Program-made: the position numbers and the translations under genes | NCBI GenBank assembly: GCA_017621815.1 | Contig: JAGASK010000033.1 | Location: forward strand, 24,700-88,699 | Length of the DNA: 64,000 bases | Origin: Lachnospiraceae bacterium | GTDB lineage: Bacteria > Bacillota > Clostridia > Lachnospirales > Lachnospiraceae | Direction of reading: 5' to 3' | Part shown: positions 27,759 through 37,416 of the stretch, one piece after another | Layout of the letters: each line of letters opens with the position of its first letter | How positions within the stretch are numbered: position 1 is the first letter of the stretch | Notes under the pieces: generated by a model | The model's input: the letters and a program-made list of their open reading frames with translations, nothing else | What the model was told of the DNA's origin: nothing | The model's database searches: none

Positions 27759-30170
27759 TTATTTTTGAACAATGTTTACGATTCTGCCGGGGACATAGAT
27801 TTCTTTTACTATGGTACCGGTCAGTTTATCTGCCAGAATTTCTTTTGCCTTTGCAATAACAACGTCCTTTTCTTCTGTCTTACTGATATTTAAAGTAGCT
27901 CTTGTCTTTCCGTTAATCTGAACTGCTATTTCAACATTTGTCTCCTGTGTTTTAGCTTCATCATATTCAGGCCATGTTGTCTGATAAATTCTTCCCTCAT
28001 AGCCCGCATTCTGCCAGATTTCCTCTGTAATATGAGGCGCAACAGGATTTAACAAAGTAAGCAGAGTCTTAAATTCACCTCTTGTAACAGCGTTTTTCTT
28101 ATAAAAGTCATTAATAAGCGCCATCATAGCGGCAATTGCCGTGTTATACTTCAGATTTTCAAAATCATTGCTTACCTTCTTAATGGTCTGATGCATCTTT
28201 ACTTCCATATCGGCTGAATAATCATCGCCATCCGCCAGAATATCCTGCAGCTTCCAAACCCTGTCAAGGAATCTGCGGCAGCCCTTTACGCCGTCTTCGG
28301 ACCAGGATGCACTAAGATCAAAGGCTCCGATAAACATTTCATAGGTACGCAGTGTATCTGCGCCGTAATCCCTTACAATATCATCAGGATTTACCACATT
28401 TCCACGGGATTTACTCATTTTTTCGCCGTTGGAACCGAGAATCATGCCGTGTGAGGTTCTCTTCTGATACGGTTCCGGACAAGGCACTACTTTCTCATCA
28501 TACAAGAATTTATGCCAGAACCGGGAATATAACAAATGCAGCGTGGTGTGCTCCATACCGCCGTTATACCAGTCCACAGGCATCCAGTAGTTCAGGGCTT
28601 CCTTACTTGCAAGTTCTTTATCATTATGCGGGTCTGTATATCTTAAGAAATACCAGGAAGAGCCTGCCCACTGAGGCATGGTATCTGTTTCTCTCTTAGC
28701 CGGACCGCCGCAGCATGGACAGGTTGTATTCACCCAATCAGTCATAGCAGCAAGAGGTGATTCACCATTATCCGTAGGCATATAGCTTTCTACCTCGGGA
28801 AGTTCCAGCGGCAGCTCACTTTCAGGCAGTGCCACATAGCCGCATTTCTCACACTGCACAACAGGAATCGGCTCACTCCAGTAGCGCTGTCTGGAAAATA
28901 CCCAGTCACGAAGCTTAAAGTTGGTTTTTTCATGTCCGATTCCTTTTTCTGTCAGGAATTCAATAATTTTTTTCTTGGCATCCGCTACGGAAAGTCCGTT
29001 CAGGAAATCGGAATTAACAAGCGTTCCGGTTGCAACATCCGTAAACACAGCTTCATTTACATCTACCGGGCTTCCTGCAACCACTTCAATAATAGGCATA
29101 TTGAATTTCTTTGCAAATTCCCAGTCTCTTTCATCATGGGCAGGCACTGCCATAATCGCGCCTGTTCCATAGGTCATAAGCACATAATCGGAAATCCATA
29201 CAGGAATTTCCTTGCCGTTTACAGGATTCACTGCCGTAAGTCCATCCAGCATAACCCCGGTCTTATCCTTAGCAAGTTCAGTACGCTCAAAATCTGACTT
29301 TCTGGCTGCCATTTCCCTGTACGCAATTACATCATCCCAGTTTTTAATATCATCCTTGTATTTATCAATAAAAGGATGTTCCGGGCTCATAACCATATAA
29401 GTAACGCCAAACAAAGTGTCAGGTCTGGTAGTATGAATGGTAAGCTTGTCTTCTTTTCCCTTTAAAATAAAATCAACTTCTGCTCCGGTGGATTTTCCAA
29501 TCCAGTTTTTCTGGGAAACCTTAACTCTTTCCACATAATCAACAGTATCAAGTCCCTGAATCAATTTATCCGCGTAAGCAGTTATTTTAAGCATCCACTG
29601 GCTTTTTACCTTACGGACAACTTCAGAACCGCATCGCTCGCATACGCCATTCACTACTTCTTCATTGGCAAGTCCTACTTTACAGGAAGTACACCAGTTA
29701 ATGGGCATTTCTGTTTTATATGCCAGTCCTGCGTTAAACAGCTTTAAGAAAATCCATTGGGTCCATTTATAATAATTTACATCAGTAGTATTGATTTCTC
29801 TATCCCAATCAAAGGAATAACCGAGGGAATGGAGCTGTCCCTTAAATCTTTTTACATTATTCTCCGTTACAATTCTGGGATGAATATGATTTTTAATCGC
29901 ATAATTTTCTGTAGGAAGTCCGAAAGCATCCCAACCCATGGGATAAAGCACATTATATCCCTGCATCCTTCTTTTCCTGGCAACGATATCAAGTGCCGTA
30001 TACGGTCTTGGATGTCCCACATGAAGTCCCTGTCCTGAAGGATAAGGAAATTCAACCAGTGCATAATATTTGGGTTTGGAATAGTCATCAGAAGTTTTGA
30101 ACGCCTTTTCATCGTCCCAAATCTTCTGCCATTTTGTCTCCACTTCTCTGTGATTATATATTTCAGCCAT
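27759..30170 (-). CDS. leuS: Leucyl-tRNA synthetase
   Basis: The class I synthetase charges tRNA-Leu. The 803-residue bacterial-type protein has the HIGH signature as HVGH (about 46-52), a zinc-like Cys cluster ([21 protein letters not shown]), a CP1 editing insertion with the TTRPDT motif, the KMSKS signature ([10 protein letters not shown]) and an anticodon-binding C-terminus. A GAGGAG site lies about 9 bases before the ATG. The 204-base upstream gap shows no T-box consensus, so it differs in control from pheST in this window. Confidence 0.97.
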   Translation of the reverse strand: MAEIYNHREVETKWQKIWDDEKAFKTSDDYSKPKYYALVEFPYPSGQGLHVGHPRPYTALDIVARKRRMQGYNVLYPMGWDAFGLPTENYAIKNHIHPRIVTENNVKRFKGQLHSLGYSFDWDREINTTDVNYYKWTQWIFLKLFNAGLAYKTEMPINWCTSCKVGLANEEVVNGVCERCGSEVVRKVKSQWMLKITAYADKLIQGLDTVDYVERVKVSQKNWIGKSTGAEVDFILKGKEDKLTIHTTRPDTLFGVTYMVMSPEHPFIDKYKDDIKNWDDVIAYREMAARKSDFERTELAKDKTGVMLDGLTAVNPVNGKEIPVWISDYVLMTYGTGAIMAVPAHDERDWEFAKKFNMPIIEVVAGSPVDVNEAVFTDVATGTLVNSDFLNGLSVADAKKKIIEFLTEKGIGHEKTNFKLRDWVFSRQRYWSEPIPVVQCEKCGYVALPESELPLELPEVESYMPTDNGESPLAAMTDWVNTTCPCCGGPAKRETDTMPQWAGSSWYFLRYTDPHNDKELASKEALNYWMPVDWYNGGMEHTTLHLLYSRFWHKFLYDEKVVPCPEPYQKRTSHGMILGSNGEKMSKSRGNVVNPDDIVRDYGADTLRTYEMFIGAFDLSASWSEDGVKGCRRFLDRVWKLQDILADGDDYSADMEVKMHQTIKKVSNDFENLKYNTAIAAMMALINDFYKKNAVTRGEFKTLLTLLNPVAPHITEEIWQNAGYEGRIYQTTWPEYDEAKTQETNVEIAVQINGKTRATLNISKTEEKDVVIAKAKEILADKLTGTIVKEIYVPGRIVNIVQK

Positions 30171-30303
30171 GTTTAACGTCTCCTCTCATAATGGCATAAT
30201 AAATCAGTCCTAATTTTACCTATTCTGCCGTAACTTGTCAAGAAAATATGCAAGTTACAGTTCAGCCGGTCAGAATTGATTGTAAGGATTGTTACAAAAG
30301 AAA

Positions 30304-30333
30304 GGATGCTGTATACCCCCATATACAGCATCC
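30304..30333 (-). terminator. Terminator after the EF-G-like gene
   Basis: A perfect 12-bp stem (30304-30315 with 30322-30333) with a 6-base loop is followed on the minus strand by TTTCTTTTG. Confidence 0.85.
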
Positions 30334-30374
30334 CGCTTTACCTTCTTCTAAAAAGAATCTATATTTTTTCTTTT

Positions 30375-32465
30375 TTAATCATCACTGCCTTCAGCTACCT
30401 TGGCTGCCCTTGCCGCCACTTCTTTTTCCTGTACATCGGAAGGAGCCTGCTCATAACGTGCAAATTGATATTCATATTCGCCCCTGCCGCCTGTCATGGA
30501 ACGAAGGTCGGTACAATATCCAAACAATCCCATCATAGGTACGTCAGCTTCAATCACCTGCTTGCCTCCTGCTATGGGATTCATCCCCAGGACACGGCCT
30601 CTTCTCTTATTTAAGTCACCCATGATATCTCCGGTATAAGAATCGGGAACGGTCACCTTAAGTGAAACAATAGGCTCTAAAAGAATCGGACCAGCTTCCA
30701 TAAATCCTTTCTTAAATGCCTGAATGGCAGCTGTCTTAAAAGCCATTTCAGAGGAATCTACCGGATGATAAGAACCATCATAAAGGATTGCCTTTACTCC
30801 CACTACAGGATAAGCAGCCAAAGGTCCTTTCAGTACGGATTCCTGAATTCCCTTTTCTACAGCAGGGAAATAATTCTTAGGCACTGCACCGCCTACAACC
30901 TCCTGCTCAAATTCATATGCTTCCTCAAGATTTCCGGAAGGCTCAAATCTCATCTTAACGTGTCCGTACTGTCCATGTCCGCCGGACTGTTTTTTGTATT
31001 TATATTCCACATCGGATTTTTTCTTAATTGTTTCCCTGAAGGCTACCTTAGGCCTGCTCAGTTCAATTTCTACCTTATATTCATTAAGCAGCTTGCTGGC
31101 AATTACCTCTAAATGCAAATCACCCATGCCATACAAAAGCATCTGCCTGTTTTCGGAATCATTCACATACTGCATTGTTAAATCTTCATGTGAAATCTTC
31201 TGGAGGGCCTGTGAAATTTTATCCACATCTCCCTTGTTCTTGGGCTTATATCTCATATATGTATAAGGCTTCGGCATTTCCCATTTTCCAAACTTAATGG
31301 TAGTTGTCTTTGTGGAAAGGCTGTTGCCTGTTCGTGCTGCTGTCAGCTTGGCAAGGGCGCCGATATCTCCTGCGTGAAGTTCTTTTACCTCAATGGCCTT
31401 ACTTCCCTGCATCACATACAGCTTGCTGATTTTCTCTTCAATATCCTTATCCACGTTGTAAATCATATCATCCGTTTTCAAAACACCGGAATTCACTTTA
31501 ATCAGAGAATACTTTCCGATAAACGGGTCTACGATGGTTTTCCAGATATAAGCGGATTTTGCCTTGGAAAAATCATAATCCGCATGATAAATTTCATTGG
31601 TTTTCATATTAATTCCGGCAACTTCCCTGTTTTCAGGGCTGGGGAAATATTTGATAATGTCATCAAGCAGAGTATACATACCCTGGCAGAGAACATTGGA
31701 ACCCATAGTCATCGGAACGATACTGCCGTCACATACGTTGATGCGGAGCGCAGCCCTTATTTCTGCCTCTGAGAAGGTTTCTCCTCCAAAATAACGTTCC
31801 ATCATCTCTTCACTTGTTTCGGCAACTGATTCCATTAAAGTATCACGGCATATCTGCAGATTGGGCTTATTGTATTCAGGGACTTCACATTCCACTACTT
31901 CCTTGCCCTGCCATCTGTTTCCTGTTTCCGTGATGACATTAACATATCCCACGAATTTTTCATTTTCACGAATCGGCAGATGGAAAGGCGCCATTTTCTT
32001 TCCGAACATAGCCGTCATATCCTCCACAACCTGACGGAAGGATGCATTATCAACATCCATATTACTTACATAAATCATACGGGGCAGTTTATACTTTTCA
32101 CATAACTCCCAGGCTTTCTGTGTTCCCACTTCCACACCGGATTTGCCGTTTACAACAATAATAGCTGCTCCTGCTGCGCTGATTGCTTCTTCCACTTCTC
32201 CCGCAAAATCAAAAAAGCCGGGTGAATCAATAATATTTATCTTATAGCCTGCCCATTCAATGGGAATAACGGAAGAACTGATAGATATCTTACGTTTCTG
32301 CTCTTCCTTACCGAAGTCACTGACAGTATTTCCATCTTCCACTTTACCGAGACGTGATGTAATGCCTGATAAATATGCCATTGCTTCTGCCAGACTGGTT
32401 TTGCCGCAGCCGCCATGTCCCAGCAAAACAACGTTTCTAATCTTGTCAGTTGTGTAAATATTCAT
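30375..32465 (-). CDS. Elongation factor G-like GTPase (EF-G paralogue)
   Basis: The 696-residue translation-factor GTPase has the EF-G domain order: G domain with P-loop GHGGCGKTS (about 16-24) and DSPG switch II, domain II, domain III, domain IV with GGHGQYG, and domain V. It is not a standard FusA: the NKxD base-recognition motif reads SNMD, and the DTPG motif reads DSPG. Paralogues of this type occur in many Clostridia and their roles are unclear (ribosome recycling, rescue or resistance have been proposed). It stands alone with its own promoter and terminator. It is not next to rpsL, rpsG or tuf. Confidence 0.88.
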   Translation of the reverse strand: MNIYTTDKIRNVVLLGHGGCGKTSLAEAMAYLSGITSRLGKVEDGNTVSDFGKEEQKRKISISSSVIPIEWAGYKINIIDSPGFFDFAGEVEEAISAAGAAIIVVNGKSGVEVGTQKAWELCEKYKLPRMIYVSNMDVDNASFRQVVEDMTAMFGKKMAPFHLPIRENEKFVGYVNVITETGNRWQGKEVVECEVPEYNKPNLQICRDTLMESVAETSEEMMERYFGGETFSEAEIRAALRINVCDGSIVPMTMGSNVLCQGMYTLLDDIIKYFPSPENREVAGINMKTNEIYHADYDFSKAKSAYIWKTIVDPFIGKYSLIKVNSGVLKTDDMIYNVDKDIEEKISKLYVMQGSKAIEVKELHAGDIGALAKLTAARTGNSLSTKTTTIKFGKWEMPKPYTYMRYKPKNKGDVDKISQALQKISHEDLTMQYVNDSENRQMLLYGMGDLHLEVIASKLLNEYKVEIELSRPKVAFRETIKKKSDVEYKYKKQSGGHGQYGHVKMRFEPSGNLEEAYEFEQEVVGGAVPKNYFPAVEKGIQESVLKGPLAAYPVVGVKAILYDGSYHPVDSSEMAFKTAAIQAFKKGFMEAGPILLEPIVSLKVTVPDSYTGDIMGDLNKRRGRVLGMNPIAGGKQVIEADVPMMGLFGYCTDLRSMTGGRGEYEYQFARYEQAPSDVQEKEVAARAAKVAEGSDD

Positions 32466-32552
32466 ATAGGTTCCTCCAATTTATGTGTTATTTGGGCATT
32501 TTGCCAACTTTTTCAGCAATTTTTATTTCTTCACCAGAAAACCCATGAGTAT

Positions 32553-32581
32553 ATTTTACTAAATTTTCAAACTTTTTACAA
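32553..32581 (-). promoter_or_regulatory. Promoter of the EF-G-like gene
   Basis: On the minus strand, TTGTAA, 17 bases, then TAAAAT, about 90 bases before the ATG. Confidence 0.6.
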
Positions 32582-32685
32582 GTAAAATGATGCACTTTAC
32601 ACATATTTTTATCACAGGCATTTCATGCAAAATTATGCATAAAAATTGCACGCATCTGCACCTTTTATCTTTCTCAACGCTCATA

Positions 32686-32714
32686 TTGACTTTCACACGT
32701 TAAAGTGTTATATT
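32686..32714 (+). promoter_or_regulatory. Promoter of tyrA
   Basis: TTGACT (32686-32691), 17 bases, then TATATT (32709-32714), 54 bases before the start codon. Confidence 0.75.
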
Positions 32715-32723
32715 TTTGAGTGA

Positions 32724-32742
32724 ATTGAAGCATTGCTTCAAT
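32724..32742. repeat. Perfect 19-bp palindrome at the tyrA transcription start
   Basis: ATTGAAGCA-T-TGCTTCAAT lies about 10 bases after the -10 box. It is a candidate operator. As RNA it makes a 7-bp hairpin followed by GATTCTTTTT, so an attenuator is also possible. Confidence 0.65.
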
Positions 32743-32768
32743 GATTCTTTTTCTGAGAGGAATTTACT

Positions 32769-33875
32769 ATGAAAAACAAGAATTTAACCTGCGGCTTCAT
32801 CGGCCTTGGTCTGATAGGCGGTTCCATCGCCAGAGCACTTCGCCGGTTCTATCCGGACTGCGAATTAATCGGATATGACATTCAGCAGAAAGCTACCATG
32901 CTGGCAGTCAGGGAAGGAGTGCTTAACACTGCCCTTCCTGAAATAAATGATGCCTTTAAAGAATGCGACTATATTTTCTTATGCGCCCCTGTATCCTTTA
33001 ACGACGAGAATCTGTTAAAGCTGAAACAGTTTCTCTCCCCTGACTGTCTTTTAACGGATGTGGGCAGCGTAAAAACAGATATCCATAAACATATAGAAGC
33101 GCTGAATCTAAGCAGCCAGTTTATCGGCGGACATCCCATGGCCGGCAGCGAACGCACCGGTTATGCAAATTCCAAAGCAATTCTGCTGGAAAATGCCTAT
33201 TATATTCTTACCCCGACAAATGAAGTCCCCCGGGAGAAAATTACCGCTTACAGGGAACTGGTGGCATCACTGGGCGCAATTCCCCTTGTTATTTCCTACA
33301 AACAGCATGATTATGTAACAGCTGCTATCAGCCATCTTCCTCATGTAATTGCAGCCTCCCTGGTCAATCTTATCAAGGATTCCGATTCTCCTGAAGGCAT
33401 TATGAAAATGATTGCTGCAGGGGGCTTTAAGGATATTACGCGGATTGCCTCTTCTTCTCCCGCCATGTGGCAGCAAATCTGCATGACCAATACGGAAAAT
33501 ATAGTTGAGCTCCTGGAAACCTATATTGAATCTCTCAAATCCATTCAGGAAAAAATCAGGCAGCGTAAAGAAGATTCCGTTTATGAATTTTTTGATCAGG
33601 CAAGACGTTACCGTGATTCCTTTATTGATGCTTCAAGAGGCCCTATTAAAAAATCCTATTCCGTCAGCATTGAAATTGCCGACGAACCGGGCACTCTTGC
33701 TTCCATTGCCACTATTCTTGCAGATAACAGCATAAGCATTAAAAATATCGGTATTATTCATAACAGAGAACAGGCAAGCGGCGCTCTCGGAATTGAATTT
33801 TATGACCCCGAAAGCATTGAAGCCGCAAAGAACATTCTCATTCCCAAAGGATACATAATACACGAAAAGGCTTAA
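32769..33875 (+). CDS. tyrA: Prephenate dehydrogenase with ACT domain
   Basis: It converts prephenate to 4-hydroxyphenylpyruvate for tyrosine. The 368-residue protein has an N-terminal Rossmann NAD(P) site (GFIGLGLIGGSIA), the catalytic-site block HPMAGSERTGY, a helical dimer domain with SHLPHVIA, and a C-terminal ACT domain (about 295-368, EIADEPGTLASIATIL) expected to mediate feedback by tyrosine. GAGAGGA precedes the ATG. It stands alone rather than in an aromatic operon. Its stop overlaps that of the convergent fucokinase gene by 4 bases. Confidence 0.95.
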   Translation: MKNKNLTCGFIGLGLIGGSIARALRRFYPDCELIGYDIQQKATMLAVREGVLNTALPEINDAFKECDYIFLCAPVSFNDENLLKLKQFLSPDCLLTDVGSVKTDIHKHIEALNLSSQFIGGHPMAGSERTGYANSKAILLENAYYILTPTNEVPREKITAYRELVASLGAIPLVISYKQHDYVTAAISHLPHVIAASLVNLIKDSDSPEGIMKMIAAGGFKDITRIASSSPAMWQQICMTNTENIVELLETYIESLKSIQEKIRQRKEDSVYEFFDQARRYRDSFIDASRGPIKKSYSVSIEIADEPGTLASIATILADNSISIKNIGIIHNREQASGALGIEFYDPESIEAAKNILIPKGYIIHEKA

Positions 33876-36800
33876 AATATCAGTTCACTGTCCCAGATGG
33901 CGGCGCCTGTACCCTGAAATACTTCATTAAGGCGCCGGTTTATCTGCTCTTTTGTAACTCCCTTTTTCATGATGATCTGCAAAAAGCCGCCTCCGCCGGC
34001 ACCGGCAATAAACCTGCCGTCAATCAAATCCTCCATTACCATAAAAATCTGGTCAATACAAAGATTTGTCGCTCCTTCATCCAGCTGCAGGGATAATTCA
34101 AAATGACGGTTAAACAATCTTGCCAGTTCATCAATATCTCCCTTTTCCAACGCTTTCCGCATCATAAAGGCGGTCTCCTTCATTGCCGATAAAGCCTCCA
34201 CTGATGCCTTTCTGCCTCCCACATAATTTCCTACCACTTCACGGAGCAGATTCCTTGCCAGCCTTCTCTGCCCTGTATATACAATGGCAAATCTTTCGTT
34301 AAGCTCCTTTTTCGCTTCCTCCGGTACGACAATATAATCCACATGAAGAATCTGGCGGACTCCCGGCTTACTGGTAATCATTTTAATACCGTTCGTCATA
34401 CCTCCCACCTGGTCCTGCCAGCCTCCTCCTGTACTCATAATCTGTTCCATGCAAAGCACAATATCATAGAGCGCACTTTCCGTCACACTGCTTCCGGTAA
34501 AAGCAAGAAGGGCTTTTGCGCAGGCTCCCGCAAGAATACTGCTTGTACCAAGACCTGACCCCTTCGGCACGCCTACCACCTTAGTGGAAAGATAAATACC
34601 GCCTCCCAGCTCCTTAAGCAATTCCTCCAGCCGGGGTTCCTCCTTTTTCTTTTCATAAGAAATAATGCCGCAGGCTAAAAGAGCTGCCTTATGCAGCGCA
34701 AAGTGATCATAAGGATTCATACAGTCCCTGATTTCATCGGTGCTGTGTATAGTTGTCTTTACATCAAGGTCCGCACTTTCAAATTGAATTTCCGGTTCAT
34801 CCAGTTTACGCACCGTGACCTGAACCGGTAAAATGCCGTTCAGCTTAATCGCTGCATTTAAAACCACACCGCCCTGTTCATTGCAGTAGGGCGGAGTATC
34901 CGTCCATCCACCTCCCCAGTTTACCCTTAGAGGCAGAGAAACAAAAACCTCATTTTCCGTAATTTTCAGCTTGCTTTCTTCTCTTCTGTTTTCCAGTGCA
35001 CTTTCAAAAACCTGCTTTTTTATGGTATCAAAGCATTTACTTTCCATGCCCAGGGCATAATAAATGCGCATGGCAGTTTTATAATCACTTTCTTCTGCCC
35101 GCTGTACCAGCCGGCGTGACACCTTTTCAGGTATTTCTCCTCCGAAAATCCTTAGCGCATCCTTATAATACACTCCGGCAGTCAGCTTTTTCACAAATAC
35201 ATCCGCCAGAATTTTATTCCTGAGTTCTGTTTTATATGGCAGCACCGCTTCTACATCCGCCTGATTAAAACTGCTGAACAAACTGGTTCTTTTCAGCCGG
35301 AGCCATTCTTCCGTTTCCTTCTTATCAGCTTCTCCTCTTGCCATTTTAACTAAAAACAAAGAGCTTTCCACTGCCTTTTGTCTGTCGGCACAGACAGGAT
35401 ACAAATCCGCAAACCAAAGATAATGTTCCTCATCCTTCCAGACAGCTTCCACGGGTACCTGATAGTAATCCAGCACGTCCTTAAGCCAGCCGCCCAGAAA
35501 GGACGTGTTTCCCTCATAAGTTCCTTTAGGATTATCCTCTGCTCCGTATACTCTTGCCACAAACTGTCCGTCAGTTTGTTTTACGCAATGCACGACTACA
35601 TTTTCCGGTATTACAACCTTATCGATTTCCACCTGGGACAGTATAGCTCCGGATTTCACCCGGGCATCGGGACCCACATAGCTGTCCTCCAGATAACAGC
35701 CCTCTCCAATGCACTCTTCCCTGCACACGAAGCTGTTATGGGAAGCAAATCTTTTCTGTTCCACATTAGAGCAAATGCAGCTCTGCCAATTCAGAAATTC
35801 ATAATCAGCCATTTTATCCGTAACCAGATGCAGAAGCTCCTTTGTTGTTCCGAAATGAATAAACTCCGCCGGAGATAAACAGATTACCTTCATGGAAAAG
35901 CCGGATAAAGCTTCCCAGATTTTTTTCCTGCATTCAGCCAGTTCTTCGCAAAAGCTCCCCTCCGGCGCCTGCTTATAAAAATCCTCAAGAGTGGATTTTT
36001 TTGCAAGGGGATAAAGAAAATCTCCGTAAAAACTGATTCTTGAACGCTCATTTACAAAACTGTCATACTTAACATCATCTATTTTTCCATCGGTACTGAT
36101 TAATGACATCAGGGAATTTAATAAATCACAATCGAATAAAACAGCTCCCGTATCCAGGTCCACATTTCCCTGCTCATTCACCGCTCCCAGGCTGCGGAGC
36201 TGCTCTTCCGACTGTTTATGCAGGAAACGTTCCACCATCCCGTCTTCTCCCCGCAGAAAAACGCCGTGTTCTTTTCCTGTGCTGACATGCTCCTTAATGG
36301 AAATGGCAGCTGCCCCTTTAAACTGAAAATCAAGCTGCAGGGAATTGAACAAAAGCAGTACATCACCTGATAATACCAGCATGCCGTCACGAATTCTTCC
36401 TGCCACAGCAGACATGACAATCATAAATTCATCAAAAAGAGTGGAAGGTTCCCCATTGGGAAGCTGTCTCGGCACGGGTGAAAAAAGTTTTCCGCAAACA
36501 CTGTACTGAGGCACACGCTTGCTGTCCCCACCGGAATGAATTACCAATACCTTTTTGCCCGCAAAGCAGGTTCCTGTATCTCCGCCATTCTCCTGTGCCA
36601 GATATTTAAGCACATTAAAGGTTGCACCGCCTGAGCCCACTCTCTTTCCTTCCGGATCAGGCAGCACCACATACTTACAATGGGCAGGCAGCATTTTCTT
36701 TTCCAGCCGGTAAGATATCTCAAGACGATAGCTTAAAGCCTGGGCTTCATTGGATGCCGTCAGTATGACATAATCCCAGCCCCTGCCTTCCCGGACTGCA

Positions 36801-36880
36801 ATTTCGTAATCCTTCCATGCTTCTATATAGCTCTGTCTCAAAAACAGATTTTTGATTCTCGTTCCCGAATACGCGCCCAT
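33872..36880 (-). CDS. Bifunctional fucokinase/fucose-1-phosphate guanylyltransferase (Fkp-like)
   Basis: This fusion of about 1002 residues is predicted to phosphorylate L-fucose and convert it to GDP-fucose. The N-terminal pyrophosphorylase (about 60-450) has GSGGATFNVL, HSGGDSKRVPQYS and VLSGDVLL. A left-handed-helix-like section follows, and the C-terminal GHMP kinase (about 650-1000) has VPKGSGLGTSSILAG and GAGGGGFLQI. The architecture is that of Bacteroides Fkp and plant FKGP. I place the start at the ATG at 36880; an earlier ATG at 36904 is also possible. Either start lies inside the 3' end of the VanZ gene, so the two are translationally linked. Activity on a related sugar cannot be excluded. 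Confidence 0.85.
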   Translation of the reverse strand: MGAYSGTRIKNLFLRQSYIEAWKDYEIAVREGRGWDYVILTASNEAQALSYRLEISYRLEKKMLPAHCKYVVLPDPEGKRVGSGGATFNVLKYLAQENGGDTGTCFAGKKVLVIHSGGDSKRVPQYSVCGKLFSPVPRQLPNGEPSTLFDEFMIVMSAVAGRIRDGMLVLSGDVLLLFNSLQLDFQFKGAAAISIKEHVSTGKEHGVFLRGEDGMVERFLHKQSEEQLRSLGAVNEQGNVDLDTGAVLFDCDLLNSLMSLISTDGKIDDVKYDSFVNERSRISFYGDFLYPLAKKSTLEDFYKQAPEGSFCEELAECRKKIWEALSGFSMKVICLSPAEFIHFGTTKELLHLVTDKMADYEFLNWQSCICSNVEQKRFASHNSFVCREECIGEGCYLEDSYVGPDARVKSGAILSQVEIDKVVIPENVVVHCVKQTDGQFVARVYGAEDNPKGTYEGNTSFLGGWLKDVLDYYQVPVEAVWKDEEHYLWFADLYPVCADRQKAVESSLFLVKMARGEADKKETEEWLRLKRTSLFSSFNQADVEAVLPYKTELRNKILADVFVKKLTAGVYYKDALRIFGGEIPEKVSRRLVQRAEESDYKTAMRIYYALGMESKCFDTIKKQVFESALENRREESKLKITENEVFVSLPLRVNWGGGWTDTPPYCNEQGGVVLNAAIKLNGILPVQVTVRKLDEPEIQFESADLDVKTTIHSTDEIRDCMNPYDHFALHKAALLACGIISYEKKKEEPRLEELLKELGGGIYLSTKVVGVPKGSGLGTSSILAGACAKALLAFTGSSVTESALYDIVLCMEQIMSTGGGWQDQVGGMTNGIKMITSKPGVRQILHVDYIVVPEEAKKELNERFAIVYTGQRRLARNLLREVVGNYVGGRKASVEALSAMKETAFMMRKALEKGDIDELARLFNRHFELSLQLDEGATNLCIDQIFMVMEDLIDGRFIAGAGGGGFLQIIMKKGVTKEQINRRLNEVFQGTGAAIWDSELIF

Positions 36881-37356
36881 CCTCTTTTGATTCCTTTCAC
36901 ACAAAGTATTATTATTATTCCCATTGCGCCGCCTGAGACATCAATAAACACATCCCTGACTGACGCATGTCTTCCCGGCACAAAATATTGATGCAGTTCA
37001 TCCGCACCTGCCGAAACAAAAAGTTGTAAAAGCACAAGAATAAAGCCTGCCCTTAAATTTTTCATCCACATGACCACTATGCCGTAAGACAAAAAGCCCA
37101 CCGCCATATATTCCGTAAAATGGGCAAGTTTTCTGATAATATCTTCTGCCCCGTCTGCCGCCGCATATATCACTTCCGCGCTGTTTTCTCCCACAAACAG
37201 CTTGTAATAGGTATTCATTAAAAATTCTGTAACCCTCATGCTGAGGGCTGAGGAACTTTCCCCGTCATCTGCCGAAAACTGAAATATCATGACATATACC
37301 GCTGCAAGCAGAATGAGCCCAAGGACAGTAATTATTTTCTTTGTATATTTTTGCAT
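36838..37356 (-). CDS. VanZ-like membrane protein
   Basis: The 172-residue protein has about four membrane helices and the VanZ-family core: RKLAHFTEYMAVGFL, then DELHQYFVPGRHASVRDVFID (about 120-140). The family includes VanZ of the teicoplanin resistance cluster, but most members have no known function, and nothing here suggests glycopeptide resistance. Its 3' end overlaps the Fkp-like gene in another frame, by 43 bases with the start chosen there. Confidence 0.88.
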   Translation of the reverse strand: MQKYTKKIITVLGLILLAAVYVMIFQFSADDGESSSALSMRVTEFLMNTYYKLFVGENSAEVIYAAADGAEDIIRKLAHFTEYMAVGFLSYGIVVMWMKNLRAGFILVLLQLFVSAGADELHQYFVPGRHASVRDVFIDVSGGAMGIIIILCVKGIKRGWARIRERESKICF

Positions 37357-37370
37357 AATCCGCCAATCTT

Positions 37371-37403
37371 AAAAATACCATAAGCTGCACTTATGGTATT
37401 TTT
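37371..37403. terminator. Terminator between queA and the vanZ gene
   Basis: A perfect 14-bp stem (37371-37384 with 37390-37403), loop CTGCA, and T-run in both directions. It ends the pheST-aminopeptidase-queA transcript. Confidence 0.9.
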
Positions 37404-37416
37404 ACTTAATGGAATT

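Larger units (their letters stand above)
32466..32768. other. Divergent regulatory region between the EF-G-like gene and tyrA
   Basis: A 303-base AT-rich gap with no coding sequence. It holds a leftward promoter, TTGTAA (32576-32581)-17-TAAAAT (32553-32558), and a rightward promoter and palindrome annotated separately. Confidence 0.65.

Noticed and set aside
30171-30374. A T-box leader for leuS
   Set aside because: No GGTGGTACCGCG-like sequence. The only hairpin fits a terminator of the EF-G-like gene.
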